Below, piece by piece: positions 42,407 through 49,483 of a stretch of 64,000 nucleotides of DNA. The stretch comes from SHZI01 sp040080965 (GTDB lineage: Bacteria; Pseudomonadota; Gammaproteobacteria; Steroidobacterales; GCA-2729495). Position 1 is the stretch's first letter. Each line of letters opens with the position of its first letter. The translations under genes were made by a program, and so were the position numbers. The stretch covers positions 1 through 64,000 of the forward strand of contig JBEBHH010000002.1 in NCBI GenBank assembly GCA_040080965.1, given 5' to 3'. The notes below the pieces were generated by a model. It was not told the origin of the DNA and did no database searches. It saw only the letters and a list, made by a program, of their open reading frames with translations.

Positions 42407-43696
42407 TCAGAGCCGCGCGTCGACCTGGTCGGCCGGGAGCAGGCTCTTGATATCGTAGAGGACGTGGTCAGGGCGGCCCCAGGCGTGAATGGCGTCGGGC
42501 GGCATGTCGCGGAACTGGTTGTGCGCCACCGCGAGCACGATGCCGTCGTACTGGCCCGCCGTGGGCGGCTGAGTGAGGATATCGAGGCCGTACTCGTGCT
42601 TTACGACGTGGGCATCGGCCCACGGGTCGTAGACGTCGACCGCGGCGCCGTAGGACTTGAGTTCCTGTACCACGTCGACGACCCGCGTGTTGCGGACATC
42701 GGGGCAGTTCTCCTTGAACGTCACCCCAAGCACCAGGATCCTCGACCGTGGCAGGCTCATCCCGCGCTTCACCATGAGGCGGATGACCTCGGTGGCGACG
42801 TAGAGACCCATGTTGTCGTTGATGCGGCGGCCGGCCAGGATCATTTCCGGGTGGTACCCCATCTCCTGGGACTTGTGAGTCAGGTAGTAGGGGTCCACGC
42901 CGATGCAGTGGCCGCCAACCAGGCCAGGCCGGAATGGCAGGAAGTTCCACTTGGTGCCGGCGGCCTGCAGAACCTCGAGCGTGTCGAGCCCCATGCGATT
43001 GAAGATCAGGGCCAGCTCGTTGATCAGGGCGATGTTCACGTCGCGCTGCGTGTTCTCGATGACTTTGGCTGCCTCGGCGACACGGATGCTCGACGCCGGG
43101 TAGGTCCCGGCCGTGATGATCCGGCCGTAGAGGGCATCGACGAACTTTGCGGCGTCGGGAGTGGAGCCGGCCGTGATCTTGCGGATCGTCGTGAGCCGAT
43201 GCTCCTTGTCGCCCGGGTTGATACGCTCCGGACTGTAGCCGACGAAGAAGTCCTGGTTCAGCTTGAGGCCCGAGACCTGCTCCAGGATCGGCGCGCAGTC
43301 GTCCTCCGTGCAGCCGGGATAGACCGTGGACTCATAGACAACGATGGCCCCCTTGCCCAGGACCTGGCCGACCGTGCGGCTGGCAGCGCGCAGTGCGCTG
43401 ATGTCCGGGCGCTTGGCGGCGTCGATCGGGGTCGGAACGGTCACGATGTAGACGTCGCGCCCCCGCAGGGCCTCCAGCTCGGTCGTGAACTTCAGGTGCC
43501 GGGCCGCCTTGAGTTCCTCTGCGTCGGTCTCCAGGGTGAAGTCATTGCCGGCCTTGAGATCTGCGACGCGCTTTGGATCGATGTCGAAACCCACCGTATC
43601 CAGGTGCCGGCCAAACTCCACGGCCAGCGGCAGTCCCACGTAGCCGAGACCGACGATGGCGATCCTGGCGTCGTCTATCTTCTTGAAATTGGTCAT
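42407..43696 (-). CDS. tviB: UDP-HexNAc 6-dehydrogenase (TviB/WbpA type nucleotide sugar dehydrogenase)
   Basis: A 429-residue NAD-dependent UDP-N-acetylhexosamine dehydrogenase making an N-acetylamino-uronate nucleotide. NAD fold IAIVGLGYVGLPLAVEFG, VTVPTPIDAAKRPD, YESTVYPGCTEDDC, YSPERINPGD and catalytic Cys264 in PGLVGGHCIGVDPYYL mark the TviB/Cap5L group as opposed to Ugd. The following epimerase could act on its product, as TviC does in Vi antigen synthesis. It begins this sugar-nucleotide run; a GC-rich inverted repeat lies just upstream. Confidence 0.88.
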   Translation of the reverse strand: MTNFKKIDDARIAIVGLGYVGLPLAVEFGRHLDTVGFDIDPKRVADLKAGNDFTLETDAEELKAARHLKFTTELEALRGRDVYIVTVPTPIDAAKRPDISALRAASRTVGQVLGKGAIVVYESTVYPGCTEDDCAPILEQVSGLKLNQDFFVGYSPERINPGDKEHRLTTIRKITAGSTPDAAKFVDALYGRIITAGTYPASSIRVAEAAKVIENTQRDVNIALINELALIFNRMGLDTLEVLQAAGTKWNFLPFRPGLVGGHCIGVDPYYLTHKSQEMGYHPEMILAGRRINDNMGLYVATEVIRLMVKRGMSLPRSRILVLGVTFKENCPDVRNTRVVDVVQELKSYGAAVDVYDPWADAHVVKHEYGLDILTQPPTAGQYDGIVLAVAHNQFRDMPPDAIHAWGRPDHVLYDIKSLLPADQVDARL

Positions 43697-43727
43697 ATTG
43701 TTCTTGCGCCTGGCGCTGTTCTGAAGC

Positions 43728-43746
43728 CCCCGGATTGTCGCCGGGG
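43728..43746 (-). terminator. Inverted repeat after the dnaQ operon
   Basis: CCCCGG (43728-43733) and CCGGGG (43741-43746) with a 7-nt loop, between dnaQ and tviB. There is no T-tract, so the terminator call is weak. Confidence 0.3.
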
Positions 43747-43777
43747 ACCGGGTTCGAAGGCCAACACACCCGTCACA

Positions 43778-43846
43778 CTACAGCAGAAACGTAACGGCCA
43801 GCAGGGCCGTGGCCGCCATGGTATCGATGTACGGGAAAACCTTCAT
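43778..43846 (-). CDS. Possible 22-residue hydrophobic peptide overlapping the dnaQ stop
   Basis: The ATG at 43846 overlaps the dnaQ stop as ATGA and opens a 22-codon frame starting MKVFPYIDTM and ending TALLAVTFLL, a single membrane-helix-like peptide. The coupling geometry is good, but there is no independent ribosome-binding site and the peptide is too short to recognise. It may be chance. Confidence 0.2.
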   Translation of the reverse strand: MKVFPYIDTMAATALLAVTFLL

Positions 43847-44565
43847 CCCGCCGGATTGCCGAGCCGTCGCCAAAGCGTCTTTCCGCCACTCTGCTTGTCC
43901 AGCAAGGCCAGGAAGCGTTCGTGTTCCGCCAGCTCCTCCGCGGAAGCGCGAACTATGTTGAGTGGCCGCCCGTCGCGCGACACGGGCCGCACGGCAGACT
44001 GGTGGACGGCGGTCTCGCCCGCGCCCTGGTCGAGGAGCAGCGCTGCCTGTCCGCCGGTCATGGCGAGATAGACGTCGGCCAGCAGCTGCGCGTCGAGAAG
44101 GGCGCCGTGGAACTCGCGGCCCGTGTTGTCCACGGAATAGCGCTTGCAGAGCGCGTCCAGGCTGTTGCGCTGCCCGGGGTGCAGCCGCCGGGCCATCGCC
44201 AATGTATCCACGACCGTGCACACGCCAGGTATCCGGGGCGCGTCCGCGCCAAGCTGGCGCAGCTCGGCGTTCAGGAAACCCACGTCGAAATCGGCGTTGT
44301 GGATGATCAGTTCGGCGTCCGCCACGAATTCGAGGAACTCCCGCGCGACATCCGGGAAGCGGGGCTTGCCCGCCAGCATCTCGGCAGAAATGCCATGGAC
44401 TTCCTGGGCGCCCGGATCGATCTCGCGGTCCGGCTGCAGGTAATGATGGAGCGTGCGGTGGGTGCGCCGGCGATTGACCAGTTCCACACAGCCGAGCTCG
44501 ATGACCCGGTGCCCCTTTTCCACTTCGAGGCCGGTCGTCTCCGTATCGAGAACGATCTGTCGCAT
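43843..44565 (-). CDS. dnaQ: DNA polymerase III epsilon subunit (3'-5' proofreading exonuclease)
   Basis: A 240-residue DEDDh exonuclease that proofreads for the replicative polymerase. ExoI is IVLDTETTGLE, followed by EVHGIS, ExoII in IIHNADFDVGFLN, and ExoIII with HGALLDAQLLADVYLAM. The C-terminal part, which binds the polymerase alpha subunit, is present. It lies 5 nt after rnhA, the conserved rnhA-dnaQ pairing, here on the same strand and probably one operon with the methyltransferase. Confidence 0.95.
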   Translation of the reverse strand: MRQIVLDTETTGLEVEKGHRVIELGCVELVNRRRTHRTLHHYLQPDREIDPGAQEVHGISAEMLAGKPRFPDVAREFLEFVADAELIIHNADFDVGFLNAELRQLGADAPRIPGVCTVVDTLAMARRLHPGQRNSLDALCKRYSVDNTGREFHGALLDAQLLADVYLAMTGGQAALLLDQGAGETAVHQSAVRPVSRDGRPLNIVRASAEELAEHERFLALLDKQSGGKTLWRRLGNPAG

Positions 44566-44570
44566 GTTCG

Positions 44571-45032
44571 TTACCCCAACTCCGCTGCGCGCACTGCGGC
44601 GAGTACGTCATCCAGGCCCCGGTTGGCCAGTGCGTCTGCCCGCTCGTTCTCGACGTGCCCCGAATGCCCCTTCACCCAGTGCCACTCCACCTGGTGCCGG
44701 GAGGCCGCCTCCTCGAGCCGGCGCCAGAGGTCTTCGTTCTTCACGGGCTTCCGCGCAGCCGTCTTCCAGCCCGATGCCTTCCACTTGGGAAGCCACTCGC
44801 CGATGCCCTTCCTCAGGTACTCGGAGTCCGTGTAGACGGCCACGGTGCAGGGGCGCGTCAGCGCCTGCAGGCCTTCGATGGCGGCCAGGAGTTCCATGCG
44901 ATTGTTGGTCGTGGTCAGGGCCCCACCGCACAGTTCCCGTTCGCGACCCTTCGACCGGAGCAGCACGCCCCAGCCACCAGGTCCCGGATTGCCGCGGCAT
45001 GCGCCGTCCGTGAACAGCTCGACGTCGGTCAC
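44571..45032 (-). CDS. rnhA: Ribonuclease HI
   Basis: A 153-residue RNase H removing RNA from RNA-DNA hybrids. LFTDGACRGNPGPGGWG carries the first catalytic Asp (Asp9), NNRMELLAAIEGL the Glu, YTDSEYLRKGI the next Asp, and WVKGHSGHVENERAD the last His/Asp region. GTG 45032 is chosen because it overlaps the methyltransferase stop (GTGA) and gives the normal family length; the frame is open much further but that part is antisense-like. Confidence 0.95.
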   Translation of the reverse strand: MTDVELFTDGACRGNPGPGGWGVLLRSKGRERELCGGALTTTNNRMELLAAIEGLQALTRPCTVAVYTDSEYLRKGIGEWLPKWKASGWKTAARKPVKNEDLWRRLEEAASRHQVEWHWVKGHSGHVENERADALANRGLDDVLAAVRAAELG

Positions 45033-45781
45033 GCGACATTCCGAGTGGTCGGGTTCACCAGGCTGCCGACGAGCTGGGTACGGCGACGGAACACGGGGCG
45101 AATCGGCGTCATGGTGAAGACTTCCTTGCGCGCAACCAGCAGGTAGCAGCTGGCGAGGGGGTGCCAGTGCCGGTAGCGGGCCGGGGACTGCTGCCAGTCG
45201 CGGCCATCCCCCCCCTCGTCCGTTGCTCCCTGGCCCTGGGTATCCGCCGGACCAAAGGCGCGGTAGACAGGGGCTGACAGGTGGTGGAAACGGGCAGGCT
45301 CGACGTAGTAGTCGAGCAGGTGCAGCCAGTCCCGGAGCCGGTACTCGGACACCATTCTCCGGGCGCCCGCCGGAAATCTCCGGCCGGACAGGTAGTGGCG
45401 AACTCCCCACCATCCCCACGCATTGAAGCCGGCGATCACCACATGACCGTCGGGCCGGAGAATGCGGTCCACCTCCCGGAGCACTGCGTGAGGATCCTCG
45501 GTGGATTCCAGGATATGCGGCAGGAATACGGCGTCGACCGAATCGGTGGCTACGGCAAGGTCCTCCGGCGCGCTGACGAAATCGACGCCCGGCCCGCGCC
45601 TGGCAGCCACGACCGCGTAACGCCGGGTGCGGGCATACCGGCGGAAGATCGCAGGATCACCCCACGCGCCGATCTGCAGGAATTGGTCGCCGAAGATATT
45701 CTCGAATGCACCGGCAGCCTGACGCGCCTCGTCGCGAAGCAATGCCGTGCCGGTGCCAGTCTCGAGCCAGTGCGAACGCAT
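45029..45781 (-). CDS. Class I SAM-dependent methyltransferase linked to rnhA
   Basis: A 250-residue methyltransferase-type 11 protein frequently found next to rnhA in gammaproteobacteria. FLQIGAWGDP stands in for motif I, VDAVFLPHILESTEDPHAVL and LREVDRILRPDGHVVIAGFN are clear post-motif segments, and GWWGVRHYLSGR follows. Motif I is poorly conserved, so SAM binding is likely but not certain. The target is unknown. Divergent from fabI with a 73-nt gap. Confidence 0.82.
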   Translation of the reverse strand: MRSHWLETGTGTALLRDEARQAAGAFENIFGDQFLQIGAWGDPAIFRRYARTRRYAVVAARRGPGVDFVSAPEDLAVATDSVDAVFLPHILESTEDPHAVLREVDRILRPDGHVVIAGFNAWGWWGVRHYLSGRRFPAGARRMVSEYRLRDWLHLLDYYVEPARFHHLSAPVYRAFGPADTQGQGATDEGGDGRDWQQSPARYRHWHPLASCYLLVARKEVFTMTPIRPVFRRRTQLVGSLVNPTTRNVA

Positions 45782-45814
45782 GGGCCTATATTAGCCCAGG
45801 CACGGCGGTGGCTT

Positions 45815-45820
45815 TACAAT
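45815..45820 (+). promoter_or_regulatory. Candidate -10 element of the fabI promoter
   Basis: TTTACAAT-type -10 (TACAAT, 5 of 6) 35 nt before the fabI ATG. The -35 region is weak (TTAGCC at 45791). Confidence 0.35.
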
Positions 45821-45854
45821 GCCGCCATTCGAACAGTTTGGAAGTGAGACTCCC

Positions 45855-46631
45855 ATGGGATTCCTAGCCGGAAAGCGCGCGCTGATCACCGGGGTCGCCA
45901 GCGATCGGTCGATTGCCTGGGGCATTGCGCAGGCGATGGCCCGGGAGGGTGCCAGCCTGGCCTTTACCTACCAGACCGAACGGCTGGGTGACCGCGTGCG
46001 GGAGATGGCGGCCGAGTCTGGCTCGTCAATCTGCCTGCCCCTGGACGTTTCAAGCGACGATGAAATCAGGCGGATGTACGACGCACTGTCGGCCAGCTGG
46101 ACCAGCGTGGATGTCATCGTCCATTCCGTGGCGTTCGCTCCCAGGGACCAGCTCGCAGGTAGCTACCTGGAATCCGTGACTCGTGAGGGCTTCCAGATTG
46201 CCCACGATATCAGCAGCTACAGCTTTGCAGCCCTTGCCAAGTTCGGCCGGCACCTGCTCTCGCCGTCGTCTGCCCTGCTCACCCTGACGTATCTCGGCGC
46301 TGTGCGTGCGATCCCCAACTACAACGTGATGGGTCCGGCCAAGGCCAGCCTGGAGGCCAACGTGCGCTTCATGGCGGCTGAACTGGGGGCATCAGGAGTC
46401 CGGGTCAACGGCATCTCGGCAGGGCCGATCAAGACCCTGGCGGCAGCCGGCATTGGCGGATTCCGGTCCATGCTCCAGCACGTCGCTAACTCGACGCCCA
46501 TCCGGCGTAACGTCACCATCGAGGACGTCGGCAACGCCGCTGCGTTCCTCTGCTCGGATCTGGCCGCCGGCATCACCGGGGAAATTCTTTACGTGGATGG
46601 CGGCTACAGCCAGGTTGGCATGAGCCTGTAG
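45855..46631 (+). CDS. fabI: Enoyl-[acyl-carrier-protein] reductase (NADH)
   Basis: A 258-residue short-chain dehydrogenase doing the last reduction in fatty-acid elongation. MGFLAGKRALITGVASDRSI at the start, HSVAFAPRDQL, catalytic Tyr146, Tyr156 and Lys163 (Y-x6-K in YNVMGPAK), and ISAGPIKTLAAAGI are the canonical FabI features and numbering. It is the triclosan/diazaborine target family. ATG 45855 fits the E. coli start. Convergent with ppiD. Confidence 0.97.
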   Translation: MGFLAGKRALITGVASDRSIAWGIAQAMAREGASLAFTYQTERLGDRVREMAAESGSSICLPLDVSSDDEIRRMYDALSASWTSVDVIVHSVAFAPRDQLAGSYLESVTREGFQIAHDISSYSFAALAKFGRHLLSPSSALLTLTYLGAVRAIPNYNVMGPAKASLEANVRFMAAELGASGVRVNGISAGPIKTLAAAGIGGFRSMLQHVANSTPIRRNVTIEDVGNAAAFLCSDLAAGITGEILYVDGGYSQVGMSL

Positions 46632-46653
46632 CCGCAGGACCGCGGCGGGAGGC

Positions 46654-48570
46654 TTACGGAGCGTCTTCTTCCTCGGCCTTGAAGAGGTCGGGAGCCACGA
46701 CTACCTTGGCCGAATCGCGCAGCTGGGCGGCCAGGGCTTCGGTCTCACTGCCCGCGGCGCGTTGGGCCAGCGCCGCCTTGCGCTCATCGCGCTGCTGCTG
46801 CGGTATGCGCTCCGGCTCGCCCGGAATCACTGAACGGATCTGGAACACCACGTATGCGCCGCCCGCAATGCTGGCGCCCTGCACGACCGGCCTGCCATCG
46901 GGCTTTGGCGCCCGGAACACCGCCGCGAGGAGATCGGGCGGCACCGCAGGTGACCGCCGAGTCAGCGGGCCCGCCTCGGTAACCTGCAGCCCTTCGGCGG
47001 CCGCCGCGGCTGCCAGAGCCTCACCAGCCTGGGCGCGCTGGACGATCTTCTCGCCCCGGGCCGTCGCCTCAGTTGTCGCTCGCAGGGTGCGCAACCGGTC
47101 AACGATGTCTGCACGAACCTGCTCGAGCGGCAGCGCCGCCGGGGGCTTGTGCTCGGCTACCCGGGCAACGATGGCTCGGGTCTCGTCAAGCTCGATCAGC
47201 GGCGTGTTCTCGCTACCCTCGAGCACGCCCGGGGAGAAGATCGCCCGCACGAGATTGGCGTTATTGCCGAATGGACCACCGCCCGCGCGGGTGAACCCTT
47301 CGAAGCGGCGGACCGTCAGACCGGTGTCCTTGGCGGCGGGTTCGAGCGAGGTGGGATTCTCCAGGGCCAGATCGTCAAGGCGCTCGGCAAGCGCATAGAA
47401 CTCGTCCTGGGCCTTCTGCTTCCGCAGTTCCTCGGTCAGCTGGTCGCGCACCTCGTCAAAGCTGCGCTCGGCGCCAGGGCGCAACTCCTCCAGCCGGATT
47501 ATGTGATAACCGAACTCGGTCTTTACCGGTGCGGACGTCTCACCCGTCTTGAGGGCGAACAGGGCCTTGTCGAAAGCCTCGACGTAGTTACCCGGCGCAG
47601 CAAAGCCCAAGTCGCCACCACGGTTTGCAGACCCCGGGTCACCAGAATACCGGGCGGCCAGCGCGGAAAAATCCTCGCCGTTGGCCAGCTTTCCCGCAAT
47701 CTCATCGGCCAGGGCTTTCGCAGCTGCATCGGTACGGCTTGCATCCACCGCCACGAGGATGTGGCGGGCACGGCGCTCTTCCGAAGTCCGGAAGCGCGTT
47801 GGGTCGGACTCGTAGGCCTTGCGCAGTTCCTGCTCGTCGGGCGTGTAGCCCCGCGCCATGTCCTGGAGAGAGACTTCCACATACTCGACGATCGCGCTCT
47901 CCGCCGACTGGAACTGGCCGGAATTCGCCGCGTAATACGACTGCACATCGACGTCAGTGACGATTACACCGGCACCGAGCGAGCGCGGGTCAAGAAGGAC
48001 ATAGGCGACGTCCCTGCGCTCCTGATCGAGGGCAATCAGCCGGCGAAATTCTGTGGGCGTAAAGAAGGAGCTCTGGACAATCCCGTCCTGCAGCTGGCGA
48101 ATCGCAAGCAGCGACTCCTGCTCCTTTTCATACGCCGTGGGGGCGATCCCCTGGGCCGCCAGCGTGGCGTCATAGGCTGGCTTGGAAAACTGGCCACCGA
48201 CCTGGAATGCCGGAAGGGCGCGGACGTAGTCCACCACCCGGTTGGCGCTTACGCGGAAGCCCGCATTGCGGACGAACTGCGTAACGGCGCGGCTGAGGAC
48301 GAGGCCGTCGAGCGCCTCACGCTTGAGCTGCTCCTCGGCTTCCGGGGGCAACTCACCTCCGGCAGCCTGCTGCTCCGAGACGAGGCGATTCTGGTATACG
48401 CGCTGGAAATCGGCTGTCTGGATTTCCTCGCCATTGACCCTGGCGGCAAAGCCCGAGGACGATACCGTGAAATCGCTGCTGACAAAGGTGAGCGCCAGCG
48501 GCACTCCAATGATCAGGAGAACGGCGAAGGCCACCCAGCCCTGGAGCTTCTCCCGAATGTTTTGCAGCAT
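46654..48570 (-). CDS. ppiD: Periplasmic chaperone / peptidyl-prolyl isomerase D
   Basis: A 638-residue membrane-anchored chaperone of the Sec exit. The N-terminal MLQNIREKLQGWVAFAVLLI helix is the anchor. A SurA-like N-terminal chaperone domain (about 35-255) follows, then a parvulin domain (about 265-360: RRARHILVAVDASR, ARYSGDPGSANRGGDLGF, TEFGYHIIRL), and a large C-terminal domain. Usual position downstream of hupB, with two tRNA genes in between here. Confidence 0.94.
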   Translation of the reverse strand: MLQNIREKLQGWVAFAVLLIIGVPLALTFVSSDFTVSSSGFAARVNGEEIQTADFQRVYQNRLVSEQQAAGGELPPEAEEQLKREALDGLVLSRAVTQFVRNAGFRVSANRVVDYVRALPAFQVGGQFSKPAYDATLAAQGIAPTAYEKEQESLLAIRQLQDGIVQSSFFTPTEFRRLIALDQERRDVAYVLLDPRSLGAGVIVTDVDVQSYYAANSGQFQSAESAIVEYVEVSLQDMARGYTPDEQELRKAYESDPTRFRTSEERRARHILVAVDASRTDAAAKALADEIAGKLANGEDFSALAARYSGDPGSANRGGDLGFAAPGNYVEAFDKALFALKTGETSAPVKTEFGYHIIRLEELRPGAERSFDEVRDQLTEELRKQKAQDEFYALAERLDDLALENPTSLEPAAKDTGLTVRRFEGFTRAGGGPFGNNANLVRAIFSPGVLEGSENTPLIELDETRAIVARVAEHKPPAALPLEQVRADIVDRLRTLRATTEATARGEKIVQRAQAGEALAAAAAAEGLQVTEAGPLTRRSPAVPPDLLAAVFRAPKPDGRPVVQGASIAGGAYVVFQIRSVIPGEPERIPQQQRDERKAALAQRAAGSETEALAAQLRDSAKVVVAPDLFKAEEEDAP

Positions 48571-48591
48571 CGACTCACGCGTTACGGTTGG

Positions 48592-48668
48592 TGGCGGAGT
48601 GGACGGGACTCGAACCCGCGACCCCCGGCGTGACAGGCCGGTATTCTAACCAACTGAACTACCACTCC
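48592..48668 (-). tRNA. tRNA-Asp (GTC)
   Basis: Cloverleaf on the minus strand: acceptor GGAGTGG/CCACTCC, D-arm TAGTTCAGTTGGTTAGAA, anticodon loop CTGTCAC (anticodon GTC), T-arm GCGGGTTCGAGTCCCGT, encoded CCA. Confidence 0.97.
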
Positions 48669-48745
48669 ACTCTTGTTTGAAACTGCACTTCCGAGTCACC
48701 GGAAGCTGACGCAAAAATCACGCTGGTCCGACGGCCAGCCGGGGC

Positions 48746-48821
48746 TGGTGGGTGCTGAGGGGCTCGAACCCCCGACCTTCGCCTTGTAAGGGCGACGCTC
48801 TTCCAACTGAGCTAAGCACCC
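48746..48821 (-). tRNA. tRNA-Val (TAC)
   Basis: Acceptor GGGTGCT/AGCACCC, anticodon loop CTTACAA (anticodon TAC), T-arm GGGGGTTCGAGCCCCT, encoded CCA. It lies between hupB and tRNA-Asp, the same gene order seen in pseudomonads. Confidence 0.97.
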
Positions 48822-48876
48822 CTTCGCTACAAGCGACCGCTACTGGCCTGGCGCCCGGCAAGCCACCTAAACGTCA

Positions 48877-48915
48877 GCGCCCCGTGCCAGCATCGTGTGT
48901 GCCAGTACGGGGCGC
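48877..48915 (-). terminator. Inverted repeat downstream of hupB, likely terminator
   Basis: GCGCCCCGT (48877-48885) and ACGGGGCGC (48907-48915), perfect 9-bp arms with a 21-nt loop, 30 nt after the hupB stop. On the minus strand it is followed by TGACGTTTAGG. Confidence 0.5.
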
Positions 48916-48944
48916 CTGGTCGTCAGCGCTCCGGCGTTAGCCGC

Positions 48945-49217
48945 CTAGTTTACGGCATCCTTGAGAGCCTTCCCAGCCTTAAAGCCAGGAACTTTGCTCG
49001 CCGAAATCTGGATGGTCTCGCCCGTCCGGGGATTCCGGCCCTGCCGGGCAGCCCGGGTCTTCACGGCAAAAGTCCCGAAACCGACCAGGGACACCTGCTT
49101 GCCGGCCTTGAGAGCCTTCGTGATGGCGCCAATGACCGCGTCCACCGCACGGGTCGCATCGGCCTTTGACAGCCCCGCGTCATCCGCAACCACTTCGATC
49201 AAGTCACCCTTGTTCAT
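48945..49217 (-). CDS. hupB: DNA-binding protein HU-beta
   Basis: A 90-residue histone-like protein that bends and compacts DNA. MNKGDLIEVVADDAGLSKAD, VSLVGFGTFAVKTRAARQGR (the DNA-binding beta-arm with NPRTGE) and SASKVPGFKAGKALKDAVN are classical HU. ATG 49217 was chosen over the ATG two codons earlier because GAAGG is then 7 nt upstream and the length equals the family norm. A strong promoter lies about 185 nt upstream. Confidence 0.97.
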   Translation of the reverse strand: MNKGDLIEVVADDAGLSKADATRAVDAVIGAITKALKAGKQVSLVGFGTFAVKTRAARQGRNPRTGETIQISASKVPGFKAGKALKDAVN

Positions 49218-49401
49218 CAACATACCTTCAGCATTAGACGAGTTACTCCCTCGCCACTGATCCCACGGTCGACCAATCCGCCCCGGAAAAGCCCCTCTTT
49301 GAGCTGATCGGGGTCATTTCAGCCTGGTGATTTCAGTGACGTCCCCTAAATCCGGTGACGGTCGCTGCAAGAAAAGCCGCAGCCAGACGCTAGTCGAAAA
49401 C

Positions 49402-49431
49402 CTTATACCAAGGCCGAAAAACGGCTGTCAA
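49402..49431 (-). promoter_or_regulatory. Sigma70 promoter for hupB
   Basis: Minus-strand TTGACA (49431-49426), 18-bp spacer, TATAAG (49407-49402). It is followed by a 170-180 nt leader before hupB. Apart from this and the lon hairpin, I see nothing in 49218-49483. Confidence 0.7.
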
Positions 49432-49461
49432 CCGCGGTTCCCCGGCCCCGGCAACATATTT

Positions 49462-49477
49462 GCCCCGGTGTCGGGGC
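49462..49477 (-). terminator. Hairpin downstream of lon, possible terminator
   Basis: GCCCCG-GTGT-CGGGGC, 6-bp stem, 7 nt after the lon stop; followed on the minus strand by CAAATATGTTG rather than a T-run. Confidence 0.4.
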
Positions 49478-49483
49478 TGATTA

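Noticed and set aside
41315..44071. 918-codon plus-strand open frame opposite pgi/epimerase/tviB
   Set aside because: Antisense to three genes with clear catalytic motifs; composition (His/Val/Asp/Gln-rich, no domain) is typical of the frame opposite G+C-rich coding DNA.
47149..48633. 494-codon plus-strand open frame opposite ppiD
   Set aside because: Antisense shadow of ppiD; no recognisable motif or ribosome-binding site.
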